A program made the position numbers and the translations under genes. 64,000 nt of DNA from Pseudomonas citri (GTDB taxonomy: Bacteria > Pseudomonadota > Gammaproteobacteria > Pseudomonadales > Pseudomonadaceae). Each line of letters opens with the position of its first letter. The first letter of the stretch is position 1. Of the stretch, positions 1 to 8,431 are shown in pieces. The stretch is from the NCBI RefSeq assembly GCF_025336485.1, contig NZ_JAODAB010000003.1:124001-188000 (forward strand), written 5' to 3'. The notes under the pieces were generated by a model. That model saw only the letters and a list, made by a program, of their open reading frames with translations, made no database searches and had not been told where the DNA came from.

Positions 1-559
1 CTTTGCGTGACTCCCGGGTAAATGTCACCACGGTCATCGAGTCCAGCTCGAACCCCAGGTAATGAACCAGCAACACGATACGCAGCACCAGCGTGGTGGA
101 TTTGCCCGCTCCCGCACCGGCGACCACCGAGGTAGAAGGCGTGTCGCTGAGGATCATCTTCCATTGCGCAGCACTGGGCTGTGCAGACGGCGGCAGCAGG
201 CGCGCGACATCAGTCTTCACACGCTTCTTCAACTCCGCCGTCAACGGCAGGCGCCAGTCATCGAACAACAAGTCGTCGACTTGGGGGGCCGGATGTTCGG
301 TACTGCGCGAGTCACGAATCAACAGGACCTGACGCCCCTCTTCCAGCCCTTCGGCCTTGCCTTCCTTATAGCCGTAGTCGAAGCCTGCGGTATGCCCGCT
401 GCGAAAACCATCGGCCTGACCGTGCAGCCAGGACGCCCGGTGCTGGGCGCGCAGGCGCGTCAGGCCATGGCCGAAGAATCGGGCAGCCAGGCGCTTGAGC
501 AGCGACATATGGGCCAGGGGTAAAAGCTCGGGGGGTAGATCGGGAGTGGGTGACGACAC
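1..559 (-). CDS. UvrD/Rep-like superfamily I DNA helicase, N-terminal part (runs off the left edge)
   Basis: Reading leftward from a GTG at 559 gives an open frame of about 186 codons that continues past base 1. It contains a Walker A motif, GAGAGKST, at about residues 148-155, followed by TTLVLRI and then VVTFTRESRK at the window edge. This is the order seen at the start of UvrD/Rep-type helicases (motif I, then motif Ia). Such enzymes unwind DNA using ATP. About 140 residues lie before the P-loop, so this is not a minimal UvrD; it may be a larger helicase with an N-terminal extension. The GTG start is supported by GGAG about 7 bases upstream; an in-frame ATG lies about 17 codons further in. 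The C-terminal helicase motifs are outside the window, so the subfamily cannot be named. Confidence 0.75.
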   Translation of the reverse strand, partial: MSSPTPDLPPELLPLAHMSLLKRLAARFFGHGLTRLRAQHRASWLHGQADGFRSGHTAGFDYGYKEGKAEGLEEGRQVLLIRDSRSTEHPAPQVDDLLFDDWRLPLTAELKKRVKTDVARLLPPSAQPSAAQWKMILSDTPSTSVVAGAGAGKSTTLVLRIVLLVHYLGFELDSMTVVTFTRESRK

Positions 560-694
560 GCTGGGACTCCGGGGCTTTGAATCATCCCGGCTATGGTGTC
601 TAAATTTGCCTTCGGGTTCCACCCAAAAGCTTTTAAGTCATGGATTTAGGCGATGAAGTGAATGTGTTGTCGCAGAAATGCAACCTGGCCGCCA

Positions 695-726
695 GCCATG
701 GCGAGGGACCGGTCCCTCGCCATGGC
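695..726. repeat. 32-bp perfect palindrome downstream of pgm
   Basis: Bases 695-726 read identically on both strands, with 16-base arms GCCATGGCGAGGGACC and their exact complement and no loop. It lies 5 bases beyond the pgm stop codon, between pgm and the helicase gene. There is no T-tract on either side, so it is not a textbook intrinsic terminator. It could act as a transcript-end stabiliser, a cruciform or a REP-derived sequence. Confidence 0.85.
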
Positions 727-731
727 GACAG

Positions 732-2378
732 TCATTTGCCGCTGATGGCCGCGTCCACCAGTGCCTGGGCCTCACCCACCAGTTGCTTGAGGTGGTCATC
801 GCCGATGAAGCTCTCGGCGTAGATCTTGTAGATGTCCTCGGTGCCCGATGGACGCGCCGCGAACCAGCCGTTCTCGGTCATGACCTTCAAGCCGCCAATG
901 GCCTGGTCGTTTCCAGGCGCATGGCTGAGGATGCCCTGGATCTTTTCCCCAGCCAGTTCGGTGGACGCAACCTGATCCGGCGACAATTTGCTCAACAGCG
1001 CCTTCTGCTGCGGGCTGGCCTTGGCATCGACGCGTACCGAGAACGGCTCGCCCAGTTCGTCGGTCAGGGCGCGGTAAGCCTGGCTTGGATCGCGACCGCT
1101 GCGAGCGGTCATTTCAGCCGCCAGCAATGCCGGGATCAGGCCATCCTTGTCGGTGCTCCAGACGCTGCCGTCCTTGCGCAGGAACGAAGCACCCGCACTC
1201 TCTTCGCCGCCAAAGCCCAGGGAGCCGTCGAACAGGCCGTCGGCAAACCACTTGAAGCCCACCGGTACCTCGTAGAGGCGACGGCCGAGGCGACGGGTCA
1301 CTCGATCGATCAGGCCGCTACTGACCACGGTCTTGCCCACGGCAGCATCGGCGCGCCATTGCGGACGGTTCTGGAACAGGTAATCGATGGACACCGCCAG
1401 ATAGTTGTTCGGCGCCAGCAAGCCGCCGGACGGCGTCACGATGCCATGACGATCATGGTCCGGGTCGCAGGCGAAGGCCACGTCGAAACGCTCCTTCAAG
1501 CCGATCAGCCCTTGCATGGCGTGGCTGGACGACGGGTCCATGCGGATCTGCCCGTCCCAGTCGACGGTCATGAAGCGAAAGGTCGAATCCACCTCGGTGT
1601 TGACCACGTCCAGGTCCAGGCGGTAATGCTCGGCAATGGCGGGCCAGTAGCGCACGCCCGCACCGCCCAACGGGTCGACGCCCAGGCGCAGGCCGGCATT
1701 GCGGATAGCGTCGAAGTCGATGACGTTGATCAGGTCCGCCACGTAGGTGTTGACGTAGTCATGGCGGTGGGTGGTGTCCGCCTTCAATGCCTGTTCGTAG
1801 CTGATGCGCTTGACGCCCGCCAACTGGTTGGCCAGCAGCTCGTTGGCCTTGGCTTCGATCCACTTGGTGATATGGGTGTCGGCCGGGCCACCGTTGGTGG
1901 GGTTGTATTTGTAGCCACCGCTTTGCGGCGGGTTGTGGGACGGGGTGATGACGATGCCGTCCGCCAGGCCGCTGGTACGACCCCGGTTGTAGCAGAGGAT
2001 GGCATGGGAAACCGCTGGCGTCGGCGTGTATTCATCGCCTTCGGCGATCATCACGGTCACGCCATTGGCGGCGAAGACCTCCAGCGCGCTGGCACCGGCC
2101 GGCGTCGACAATGCATGGGTATCAATCCCCACGAACAGCGGTCCGGTAATGCCCTGGGCTTCGCGGTACAGGCAGATCGCCTGACTGATGGCCAGCACGT
2201 GCCACTCGTTGAACCCCAGGTCGAAGGAACTGCCCCGGTGGCCCGAGGTGCCGAATGCGACACGTTGAGTCGCCACCGAAGCATCGGGCCGGCCGGTGTA
2301 ATAGGCCGTCACCAGTCGCGGGATATCGATCAACAACGCTGCCGGTGCCGGCTTGCCCGCAAATGGACTGACTGTCAT
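732..2378 (-). CDS. pgm: alpha-D-glucose phosphate-specific phosphoglucomutase
   Basis: Interconverts glucose-1-phosphate and glucose-6-phosphate in the cytoplasm, linking glycolysis to nucleotide-sugar and glycogen/trehalose synthesis. The 548-residue product has the expected length for the bacterial Pgm family. The phosphoserine loop TPSHNPP is at residues 145-151 (catalytic Ser147), the Mg-binding loop DPDHDR at about 305-310, a sugar-binding GGEESAG motif follows, and a phosphate-binding [12 protein letters not shown] segment lies near the C terminus. [10 protein letters not shown] near residue 41 is the N-terminal signature of the family. The gene stands alone on the minus strand; the convergently spaced helicase gene lies beyond a 32-bp palindrome. 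Nothing looks damaged. Confidence 0.96.
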   Translation of the reverse strand: MTVSPFAGKPAPAALLIDIPRLVTAYYTGRPDASVATQRVAFGTSGHRGSSFDLGFNEWHVLAISQAICLYREAQGITGPLFVGIDTHALSTPAGASALEVFAANGVTVMIAEGDEYTPTPAVSHAILCYNRGRTSGLADGIVITPSHNPPQSGGYKYNPTNGGPADTHITKWIEAKANELLANQLAGVKRISYEQALKADTTHRHDYVNTYVADLINVIDFDAIRNAGLRLGVDPLGGAGVRYWPAIAEHYRLDLDVVNTEVDSTFRFMTVDWDGQIRMDPSSSHAMQGLIGLKERFDVAFACDPDHDRHGIVTPSGGLLAPNNYLAVSIDYLFQNRPQWRADAAVGKTVVSSGLIDRVTRRLGRRLYEVPVGFKWFADGLFDGSLGFGGEESAGASFLRKDGSVWSTDKDGLIPALLAAEMTARSGRDPSQAYRALTDELGEPFSVRVDAKASPQQKALLSKLSPDQVASTELAGEKIQGILSHAPGNDQAIGGLKVMTENGWFAARPSGTEDIYKIYAESFIGDDHLKQLVGEAQALVDAAISGK

Positions 2379-2468
2379 GCAAAACCTCTGGATGGAGTGG
2401 CTCGGGAAATGGGATGCAGTTTACTGACAGTTCGACCGTGACGCGATGGGTTCGATCCATGAGCCCCA

Positions 2469-3866
2469 TCACGACGGTTCGAGCCGCAAGGCATCACCCA
2501 GCGTGCAGAGTGCCGCCTCCAGGTCGTCGGCGCTCGCCGAGGCATGGGTTAGACGCAAGTGCTGCATGTACAACCCCTGGAGGCTGAACAATTCCCCCGG
2601 CGCGACGGCAATGCGCTGGGCCAGCAGGCGATGGAAGACCCGGCGCAGGTCGACCCGGCGCGATGAGCGCATCCAGATCGTCGCGCCGCCCTGGGGCTCG
2701 ACCCATCGGAGGCTGTCTCCCAGCCGCTCCTGCAGCAATTGGGTGGTCGACACCGCGCTTTCCCGCAGCAAACGCCGCAACACCAGCAAGTGCTGGTCGA
2801 TCCGCCCGTTGCCGTAAAGGCGAGCAATGGCTTTCTGGCGAATTGGCGAGAGACGGAACGCACGCAGCAGGAAATGTCGCTGCAGATGCAAGGTCAACTG
2901 GCGCGACAGGACGTAACCGTACGGCGCTTCAGGGCCGATGGTCTTGTCCAGCGAGGAATAGACGATCAACCGATCCGGATCGAGCAGGTCCCTGAACGGC
3001 GTAACCCCTGTCGCGAAGGCCAAGTCCGTGTAGCTGTCGTTCTCCAATACCCGGGTGCCGTATCGATCCAACAGTTGCGCGACGGCACGGCGGTTGTCTT
3101 CGGGGACGACAGTCCCCCTTGGCATGTTCAGCACCGAGGACAGCAGTACCAGGCGGACCGCTTCGCTCTGCAGCAGTCGTTCCAGTTGCCCGGTGTCGAT
3201 CCCGCCATCCGCCAGCAGTGGCAACTCGATGACCCGGACATCGGCCACCTGCAACAGGCGCAAGACCGACCAGTCGCAGGGCGATTCGATCAGTACCACC
3301 GCGTCCTTGAGCCCCAGCACGGCGATCAGGATCTCCAGCACGCCGCGCAGGTCGGCCCCGACATAGACGTCATCGGCGTTCCAGCAGCGGGCCGGCGAAC
3401 AGGTGTAACGCGCCGCCAGGGCCGCGCGCAGTTCCAGCTCCCCCCAGGGTTGCAAGGGCGTCTGCGCAGGGCGCGGATACTGGCGCAGCAGCTCACGCTC
3501 CAGCAGCAACAGCGGGCTGTCCAAGGGCTGGATCGACGCCGGCTCATCGGCACTGAGCACCCGCATGCCAGGGCGCCGCGCACTGACATACAAGGTTTCG
3601 AGCAAATCGTCGCCGCCATCCAGGGGCGCAACGCTGGGCACCGGCAGCGCGTAGTAGCCGGACTTGGCAACCGAGTACACCCGCCCTTCCTTTTCCAGCA
3701 ACGAGTAGGCGTACTGGATGGTGGAAATCGACACACTCAACCGTTCGGCCAGTTGCCGCAACGATGGCAGGCGCACCCGGGCATCGGCCCCCAGCTCGTT
3801 GATCAGGGTTGTCAGGTAACGATAGACCGCCTGATAGGCGAAGGGAGTCCCGCGACCGTCTTTCAT
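2469..3866 (-). CDS. MocR/GntR-type regulator with aminotransferase-like domain
   Basis: A 465-residue fusion: an N-terminal GntR-type winged helix (residues about 10-75, including LPSLRQLAERLSVSISTIQYAYSLLEKEGRVY) is followed by a fold-type I PLP-binding aminotransferase-like domain. The PLP lysine is in the SSLDKTIGPEAPYGYV segment and a substrate-carboxylate arginine is likely in RLTHA near the end. MocR proteins usually sense PLP or PLP-amino acid adducts and act as activators or repressors; several control PLP synthesis, GABA, taurine or ectoine use. No such genes adjoin it. The gene follows the unrecognised 495-residue protein gene on the same strand after 63 bases, so that gene is a candidate partner or target (inference). 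Confidence 0.88.
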   Translation of the reverse strand: MKDGRGTPFAYQAVYRYLTTLINELGADARVRLPSLRQLAERLSVSISTIQYAYSLLEKEGRVYSVAKSGYYALPVPSVAPLDGGDDLLETLYVSARRPGMRVLSADEPASIQPLDSPLLLLERELLRQYPRPAQTPLQPWGELELRAALAARYTCSPARCWNADDVYVGADLRGVLEILIAVLGLKDAVVLIESPCDWSVLRLLQVADVRVIELPLLADGGIDTGQLERLLQSEAVRLVLLSSVLNMPRGTVVPEDNRRAVAQLLDRYGTRVLENDSYTDLAFATGVTPFRDLLDPDRLIVYSSLDKTIGPEAPYGYVLSRQLTLHLQRHFLLRAFRLSPIRQKAIARLYGNGRIDQHLLVLRRLLRESAVSTTQLLQERLGDSLRWVEPQGGATIWMRSSRRVDLRRVFHRLLAQRIAVAPGELFSLQGLYMQHLRLTHASASADDLEAALCTLGDALRLEPS

Positions 3867-3929
3867 GGCGCCAGGCCACGGTGCACAACGGTCAGGTATG
3901 GGCTAGGCAAATCCGTCAAGCCACGCTCC

Positions 3930-5417
3930 TCAATGCCTGGCCGAACGTTCACGCAGGCTATCGGCGCCCTGCCCGGTTTCCACGGCTGACTCATCCTCGG
4001 CGGGCTGCGGATCGGCTCCCGCCGCGACCTCCTGTTCCGGACGCGCAGCACTGGCCTGGTACATGTTGCTCAGCGTCTCGACGGCTAGGCCACTGACCTC
4101 GACCATCCATTGCGCCACCTGATCGGCGACGGCGGCGCCTTGCAGGGCCTTGTGCAGGTCGGGCATCGCCACCAGCATGCCGGGATGACAGCAACGCAGG
4201 AAATGCTCCAGGCGCGCGCCTTGCTCGACGAAGGGAGAGAACAACATGCAGACCAATTGCGTTTCGTTGAGGCCCAAGGTCTTCTGCGCCTCGATGGCCG
4301 CCCGGGCGCGGTGCTCGGGGATCGAGGACTGTGAGCCATACAAAGCCCGGGCCTGCTGGCAGGCATGTTCCGACAATTGCTTGCGATGGATGACCATGAT
4401 GGCCCGCTGCACGTAGTCCCCATACCCTGCCTCATAACTGCGCCCTTGCAGGTACCAGGCTTGCAGGCCATGCAGGTGGGCCAGCAACAGCGGGTTGACG
4501 TACTCGTTCTCCGGTGCCGATGGAATCAGGTTTTCGGCCTGTATCCCCAGAAACTCGTTGAATAGTGGCCAGTTGGTGCCTTCCGAGCGGTCGACCATCA
4601 AGTCGTCGATGCCAATATGCCCCACCCGACGGCGGGCTTCGAAACTACCCTCGGGCTTCCACGTTCCCAGTTGCGAGCCATACATGTGCCGGTAGAGGTC
4701 AGCGCCCAGGTTATCAAGATGGGCGAAAAGCGTCTCGAAGCCACTCGGGGCATCGCTGGCCAGGCCGAGCTTGCGGGCCGCCCGTTGAAGGCCGGACATG
4801 AATTGTTTTTGCTGGCGCGGCTTATCGTTGCTGACCAGCGAATCCACCCCCGCCCCCCAACGGGCCATGTGTCGGTAGAACTCCGCCATCGTCAGGTAGC
4901 CATCATCGCCAACCTCCAGCAGGCTGTCCCCGCGACGAAGGTGACCCAGGAGCAGCATATCCATGCGATTGGCCTCGAGCCCCGCCGCCGACAACGGCTG
5001 GCGGTGATTGAACGGCACAATCTCGCGGTTATCCGACATCAGCAGTTCCACCCGCGGATCGTCGTAGACGAACAACGCGTTGTAGCAACGATGGATGTTT
5101 TCCAAGGTGGCCTGGGTCGTCTCGCTCAAGCGCGGCGTAGCAACACGCAAGGTGAACGTCACCGGGTGCCGGCCGGCGATGCTCAACTGCGCGGCCCGCA
5201 AGGCGGTCAGTACGTAGAAGCCATCGCGCCCGCCGTTCTGGACCGTCAGCACACGATAATCGCCAATCCGTTCGATGCCTCCGGCGGCGATAATCAGACG
5301 TTGGATCAAAAGCTGCAACGCGGTACGTTCCGCCCTGGAATAAAAACCGGACAGCCGTTGCAACACCTGTTGATATACGTGAGTCATTGCCTGCTCATGA
5401 ATTGCACTCATAGCCAT
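3930..5417 (-). CDS. conserved-looking protein of unknown function (495 residues)
   Basis: I do not recognise this protein. It is a long, well-formed coding frame with Pseudomonas-like codon use. It is predicted soluble, with no signal peptide and no membrane segment. The first ~60 residues are helical and Leu/Arg rich (SGFYSRAERTALQLLIQRLI). A region near residues 115-135 reads FVYDDPRVELLMSDNREIVPFN, and a later HFLRCCHPGM segment carries paired cysteines. The last ~45 residues are an acidic, low-complexity tail rich in Glu, Ala and Gln. Two starts are possible: ATG at 5417, or ATG at 5411, which is better spaced from AGG (9 bases). It precedes the MocR-type regulator gene on the same strand. 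A 15-bp perfect inverted repeat lies about 90 bases upstream and may be its operator. Confidence 0.75.
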   Translation of the reverse strand: MAMSAIHEQAMTHVYQQVLQRLSGFYSRAERTALQLLIQRLIIAAGGIERIGDYRVLTVQNGGRDGFYVLTALRAAQLSIAGRHPVTFTLRVATPRLSETTQATLENIHRCYNALFVYDDPRVELLMSDNREIVPFNHRQPLSAAGLEANRMDMLLLGHLRRGDSLLEVGDDGYLTMAEFYRHMARWGAGVDSLVSNDKPRQQKQFMSGLQRAARKLGLASDAPSGFETLFAHLDNLGADLYRHMYGSQLGTWKPEGSFEARRRVGHIGIDDLMVDRSEGTNWPLFNEFLGIQAENLIPSAPENEYVNPLLLAHLHGLQAWYLQGRSYEAGYGDYVQRAIMVIHRKQLSEHACQQARALYGSQSSIPEHRARAAIEAQKTLGLNETQLVCMLFSPFVEQGARLEHFLRCCHPGMLVAMPDLHKALQGAAVADQVAQWMVEVSGLAVETLSNMYQASAARPEQEVAAGADPQPAEDESAVETGQGADSLRERSARH

Positions 5418-6079
5418 TTACCTGGAAATTCATATATCGGCGTCGCACCCGCGTCAATGCTGTGCGACGTATCGGTCTAGAGGGGAAGTTCTAGTACTGC
5501 AGAGAGTATTGGCAATACTTTCAAACTTTGCTCGCTGTAATTATTTGACACATCTGCCGGAGCATTGGCCTACCTTCCCGCCCTTCTGGCCCGAAAGCCG
5601 CGCAATCATTGGGCCTCGCTGATTCCATGGAGCGTCCTAGGAGAATTCTTACAGCGTCCCACAGACAATTAGCACGAGAGATAAAGAACCTGCCGAACTT
5701 CAGTTGTCGTCCTGCCCTACTGTTTTTCCCATACAGTCGATAGATAGGCACATACCAAGTAGCTTTCGATGCATCTTGAATTCGCCCTGAAGGACAGCGA
5801 CCTTCGAAAAAGTTATACCGCGCCACGATTTCTTCCTTGAGATGGAAATCAGCGTTCAATTATCAGGACTTAAATATTGATTAGAAGATACAGATTGAAG
5901 GAAAAAACCAGTTCAGATGCGAACAGGCAAACACGCCGGATCTTGAGCGAACGCTACCGGTAGTGAGCCACGTACCGTGTCATCAGGGAGGAAAAACCGG
6001 GGAGACAACGAAGATGGCCAATCAGGCCGGAGGCGGCGCAAGAGCCGAAGAGGATGACTCTTGCGCAAGACAGAAGGTA
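5418..6079. other. 662-bp A+T-richer intergenic region with a 15-bp palindrome
   Basis: No convincing gene is seen here. A leftward open frame of 112 codons (5521-5859) has no recognisable domain and atypical composition, so it is doubtful. The clearest structure is AGTATTG-G-CAATACT at 5505-5519, a perfect inverted repeat upstream of the leftward 495-residue protein gene. Base composition is visibly richer in A+T than the flanks, which fits a promoter region or older acquired DNA. Confidence 0.5.
5505..5519. promoter_or_regulatory. perfect inverted repeat, possible operator
   Basis: AGTATTG and CAATACT are exact reverse complements separated by one G. The site lies 88-102 bases upstream of the start at 5417 of the unrecognised leftward gene. 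The short spacer and symmetric arms look like a dimeric repressor or activator site. Which protein binds is unknown; the nearby MocR-type regulator is one candidate, although MocR sites are usually direct repeats. Confidence 0.4.
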
Positions 6080-7105
6080 TCAGGCGGGATCGACGACCTG
6101 AAGGGCAACACGCTCACGGCATGGACATTCGTCCATGTACCGGTGTGCCTCGACGAACTCGGAGAACGGGAAGACCCGGGTCTTGAGTGGCAGCAGCACG
6201 CGGTCGGCGGTCAATTGATTGATGTCGCGCAATGCGCGTTGCAACGCCACCGTGTCCTGGAGGATACCCAGCTCCGGCTTGCCGGTGAAATTACCGATGC
6301 AGTGCACGAAGAACTGAATGTTCTTCTGGAACGCCGCGCACGCCGGGAATGGTGTCTGGTTGCCACCCTGAAGACCGTACAACACCAGGCTGCCACGCGG
6401 AGCCAGCACATCGCCAAGCAGCGACATCTGCGGGCCGCCAAGACCATCGAAGACCACGTCGACGCCACGGTTGTCGGTGAATTTGTTGATTTGCATGAGC
6501 AGGTCCTGCTCTTCGGTGACGATGACTTTCTCGGCGCCCAGGGACAACAGGTAGTCACGCTCGTCAGCCGTCTTGGTCGCCGCGATCACCCGCACACCCA
6601 AGGCCTTGCCCAATTGCACGAAGGATGGCCCTGCACAGTGGCTGGCGTCGGTGACCAAGGCGAATTGTCCCGGCTTGACCCGTGCCAGGTCGACGTAACC
6701 GAAATACGCGATCAGCAGCGGCGTGTAGTGCACGGCGGCTTCGATCGGGTTGAGCACGTCGGGATAGCGGGTCAACGCCGTGCGCGGCAGCACGATGACT
6801 TCGCCATACACCGGGTAATCGTTCGGGCTTTCGGCAGGAAAGCTTGCGACTTTGTCCCCTACGGCCAGGTCCTCGACACCGTCGCCGACGGCAGTGACCA
6901 CGCCGGCCATTTCATGGCCCAGGCCCGACGGCAGGCGCGCCTGGGACGACGCCAGGTTCTGGCGCCACAGGGTATCGTACCAACTGATGCTGATCGCTTC
7001 AACACGGACCTGCACTTCTCCTGGCGCAGGAAGAGCCGTCGCATGCTCTTCGCATTTGAGCACCTCGGCACCGCCAAACTTGTGAAAACGGATCGTGCGG
7101 GACAT
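6080..7105 (-). CDS. zinc-less quinone-oxidoreductase-like NAD(P)H-dependent dehydrogenase (MDR superfamily)
   Basis: A 341-residue medium-chain dehydrogenase/reductase. The N-terminal GroES-like domain has the family signature GLGHEMAGVVTAVGDGVEDLAVGDKV; the Rossmann domain follows, with HCAGPSFVQLGKALGVRVIAATKT in place of the usual glycine-rich turn and VDVVFDGLGG after it. The two zinc-site clusters of classical alcohol dehydrogenases are not apparent, so it fits the quinone oxidoreductase/zeta-crystallin branch. Substrate is unknown. I chose ATG at 7105 because ACGAGG lies 6 bases upstream and the protein then begins MSRTIRFHKFGG as relatives do; a TTG at 7120 is less likely. It is divergent from a LysR regulator gene, the usual arrangement for a controlled target. 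Confidence 0.88.
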   Translation of the reverse strand: MSRTIRFHKFGGAEVLKCEEHATALPAPGEVQVRVEAISISWYDTLWRQNLASSQARLPSGLGHEMAGVVTAVGDGVEDLAVGDKVASFPAESPNDYPVYGEVIVLPRTALTRYPDVLNPIEAAVHYTPLLIAYFGYVDLARVKPGQFALVTDASHCAGPSFVQLGKALGVRVIAATKTADERDYLLSLGAEKVIVTEEQDLLMQINKFTDNRGVDVVFDGLGGPQMSLLGDVLAPRGSLVLYGLQGGNQTPFPACAAFQKNIQFFVHCIGNFTGKPELGILQDTVALQRALRDINQLTADRVLLPLKTRVFPFSEFVEAHRYMDECPCRERVALQVVDPA

Positions 7106-7176
7106 CGCAAACCTCGTCAAAGTAACCTCTAATGCCCCGAACTCTATCCGGGCTTTGTACCCAAGACCATCAGTGG

Positions 7177-7186
7177 CTATTAATAG
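7177..7186. promoter_or_regulatory. 10-bp palindrome in the divergent promoter region
   Basis: CTATTAATAG is a perfect palindrome between the leftward dehydrogenase gene (start 7105) and the rightward LysR gene (start 7362). It lies 72 bases upstream of the dehydrogenase start, a normal position for a LysR recognition site. Assignment to the adjacent LysR protein is inference. Confidence 0.4.
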
Positions 7187-7361
7187 TCGACATGCCTGTC
7201 ATTGATTCCGCAGTAAGAAATCGATCCCGTCCTGTAGGAACAATCTTAAGAAAACTCAATTAGCCGGTGCAGAGTACCAGCCTTTCCCCGTAAGATTCAT
7301 GCCGGCCATTGTTCCCATATGGCCGCTCACGTCAAGTTTGCCGAATCTGCCAGGACCCCAG

Positions 7362-8276
7362 ATGAATCGTAATGACCTGAGACGTGTCGACCTGAACCTG
7401 TTGATCGTGTTCGAAACCTTGATGCATGAGCGCAGTGTGACCCGCGCGGCCGAGAAGCTGTTTCTCGGCCAGCCTGCCATCAGCGCGGCATTGTCGCGCC
7501 TGCGCAGCCTGTTCGATGATCCGCTGTTCGTGCGCACCGGCCGCAGCATGGAGCCGTCGGCCCGGGCAGTGGAGATCTTTGCCCTGCTCTCACCCGCCCT
7601 GGACTCGATTTCCACGGCGGTCAGCCGCGCGGCCGAATTCGACCCGGCCACCAGCACCTCGGTGTTTCGCATCGGCCTGTCGGACGACGCCGAGTTCGCC
7701 CTACTGCCGATGCTGCTCAAACGCCTGCGCGCCGAAGCGCCCGGCATCGTACTGGTGGTGCGCCGGGTCAACTACATCCTGATGCCAAGCCTGCTGGCCT
7801 CGGGTGAAATCTCCATCGGCGTCAGCTACACCGACGACCTGCCAGCCAACGCCAAGCGCAAGGTCCTGCGCCGCAGCTCGCCGAAAGTGCTGCGGGCCGA
7901 CACCGCGCCGGGACGACTGACCCTGGACGAATTCTGCGCCCGCCCCCATGCCCTGGTGTCCTTCGCGGGCGACTTGAGTGGTTTTATCGACGAAGAATTG
8001 GCCAAGCTCGACCGCAAGCGCCATGTGGTCCTGGCCGTGCCGCAGTTCAATGGCTTGAGCACGCTGCTGACGGGCACCGACATCATCGCCACCGTGCCCG
8101 ACTACACCGCCGACGCCCTCACTGCCGCCGGCGGCGTCCGCGCCGAAGACCCGCCCATCCCGGTGCGTAGCTTTGAATTGCATATGGCCTGGCGCGGGTC
8201 GCAGGATAACGATCCGGGGGAGCGTTGGCTGCGTTCGCGGATTCAGATGTTCTTCGGGGATCCTGATAGCCTCTAA
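7362..8276 (+). CDS. LysR-family transcriptional regulator
   Basis: A 304-residue LysR protein. The N-terminal winged helix-turn-helix reads LRRVDLNLLIVFETLMHERSVTRAAEKLFLGQPAISAALSRLR when spread over residues 6-48; the substrate-binding domain follows. The VDLNLL start and DPLFVRTGRSMEPSARA stretch resemble the NodD/NahR-like branch of LysR proteins. Start ATG at 7362 is chosen because AGGA lies 6 bases upstream and the protein then begins at the normal distance before the HTH; an upstream in-frame start at 7299 would add an unusual 21-residue leader. It probably controls the divergent dehydrogenase gene. Its inducer is not known. Confidence 0.9.
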   Translation: MNRNDLRRVDLNLLIVFETLMHERSVTRAAEKLFLGQPAISAALSRLRSLFDDPLFVRTGRSMEPSARAVEIFALLSPALDSISTAVSRAAEFDPATSTSVFRIGLSDDAEFALLPMLLKRLRAEAPGIVLVVRRVNYILMPSLLASGEISIGVSYTDDLPANAKRKVLRRSSPKVLRADTAPGRLTLDEFCARPHALVSFAGDLSGFIDEELAKLDRKRHVVLAVPQFNGLSTLLTGTDIIATVPDYTADALTAAGGVRAEDPPIPVRSFELHMAWRGSQDNDPGERWLRSRIQMFFGDPDSL

Positions 8277-8431
8277 CGCCGGCAATGTCGACGGCTTCTG
8301 CATCGTTCTTTGATGCCCGAAACTATGGCTTCGCCAAGCTAGGTGTGAAGCTCGATCCCGGACACTCCCCTATTCCTGTCGAGTTGGTGACCGACCAGAA
8401 AGCGCCCAACCCAAGGTCGGGCGCATCGGAT

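Noticed and set aside
678..2441. A 587-codon plus-strand frame opposite pgm
   Set aside because: The minus-strand frame has all phosphoglucomutase motifs; the plus frame has none and begins within the 32-bp palindrome area.
5521..5859. 112-codon leftward frame in the A+T-richer gap
   Set aside because: No domain, odd composition and no convincing start signal; kept only as a note on the gap.
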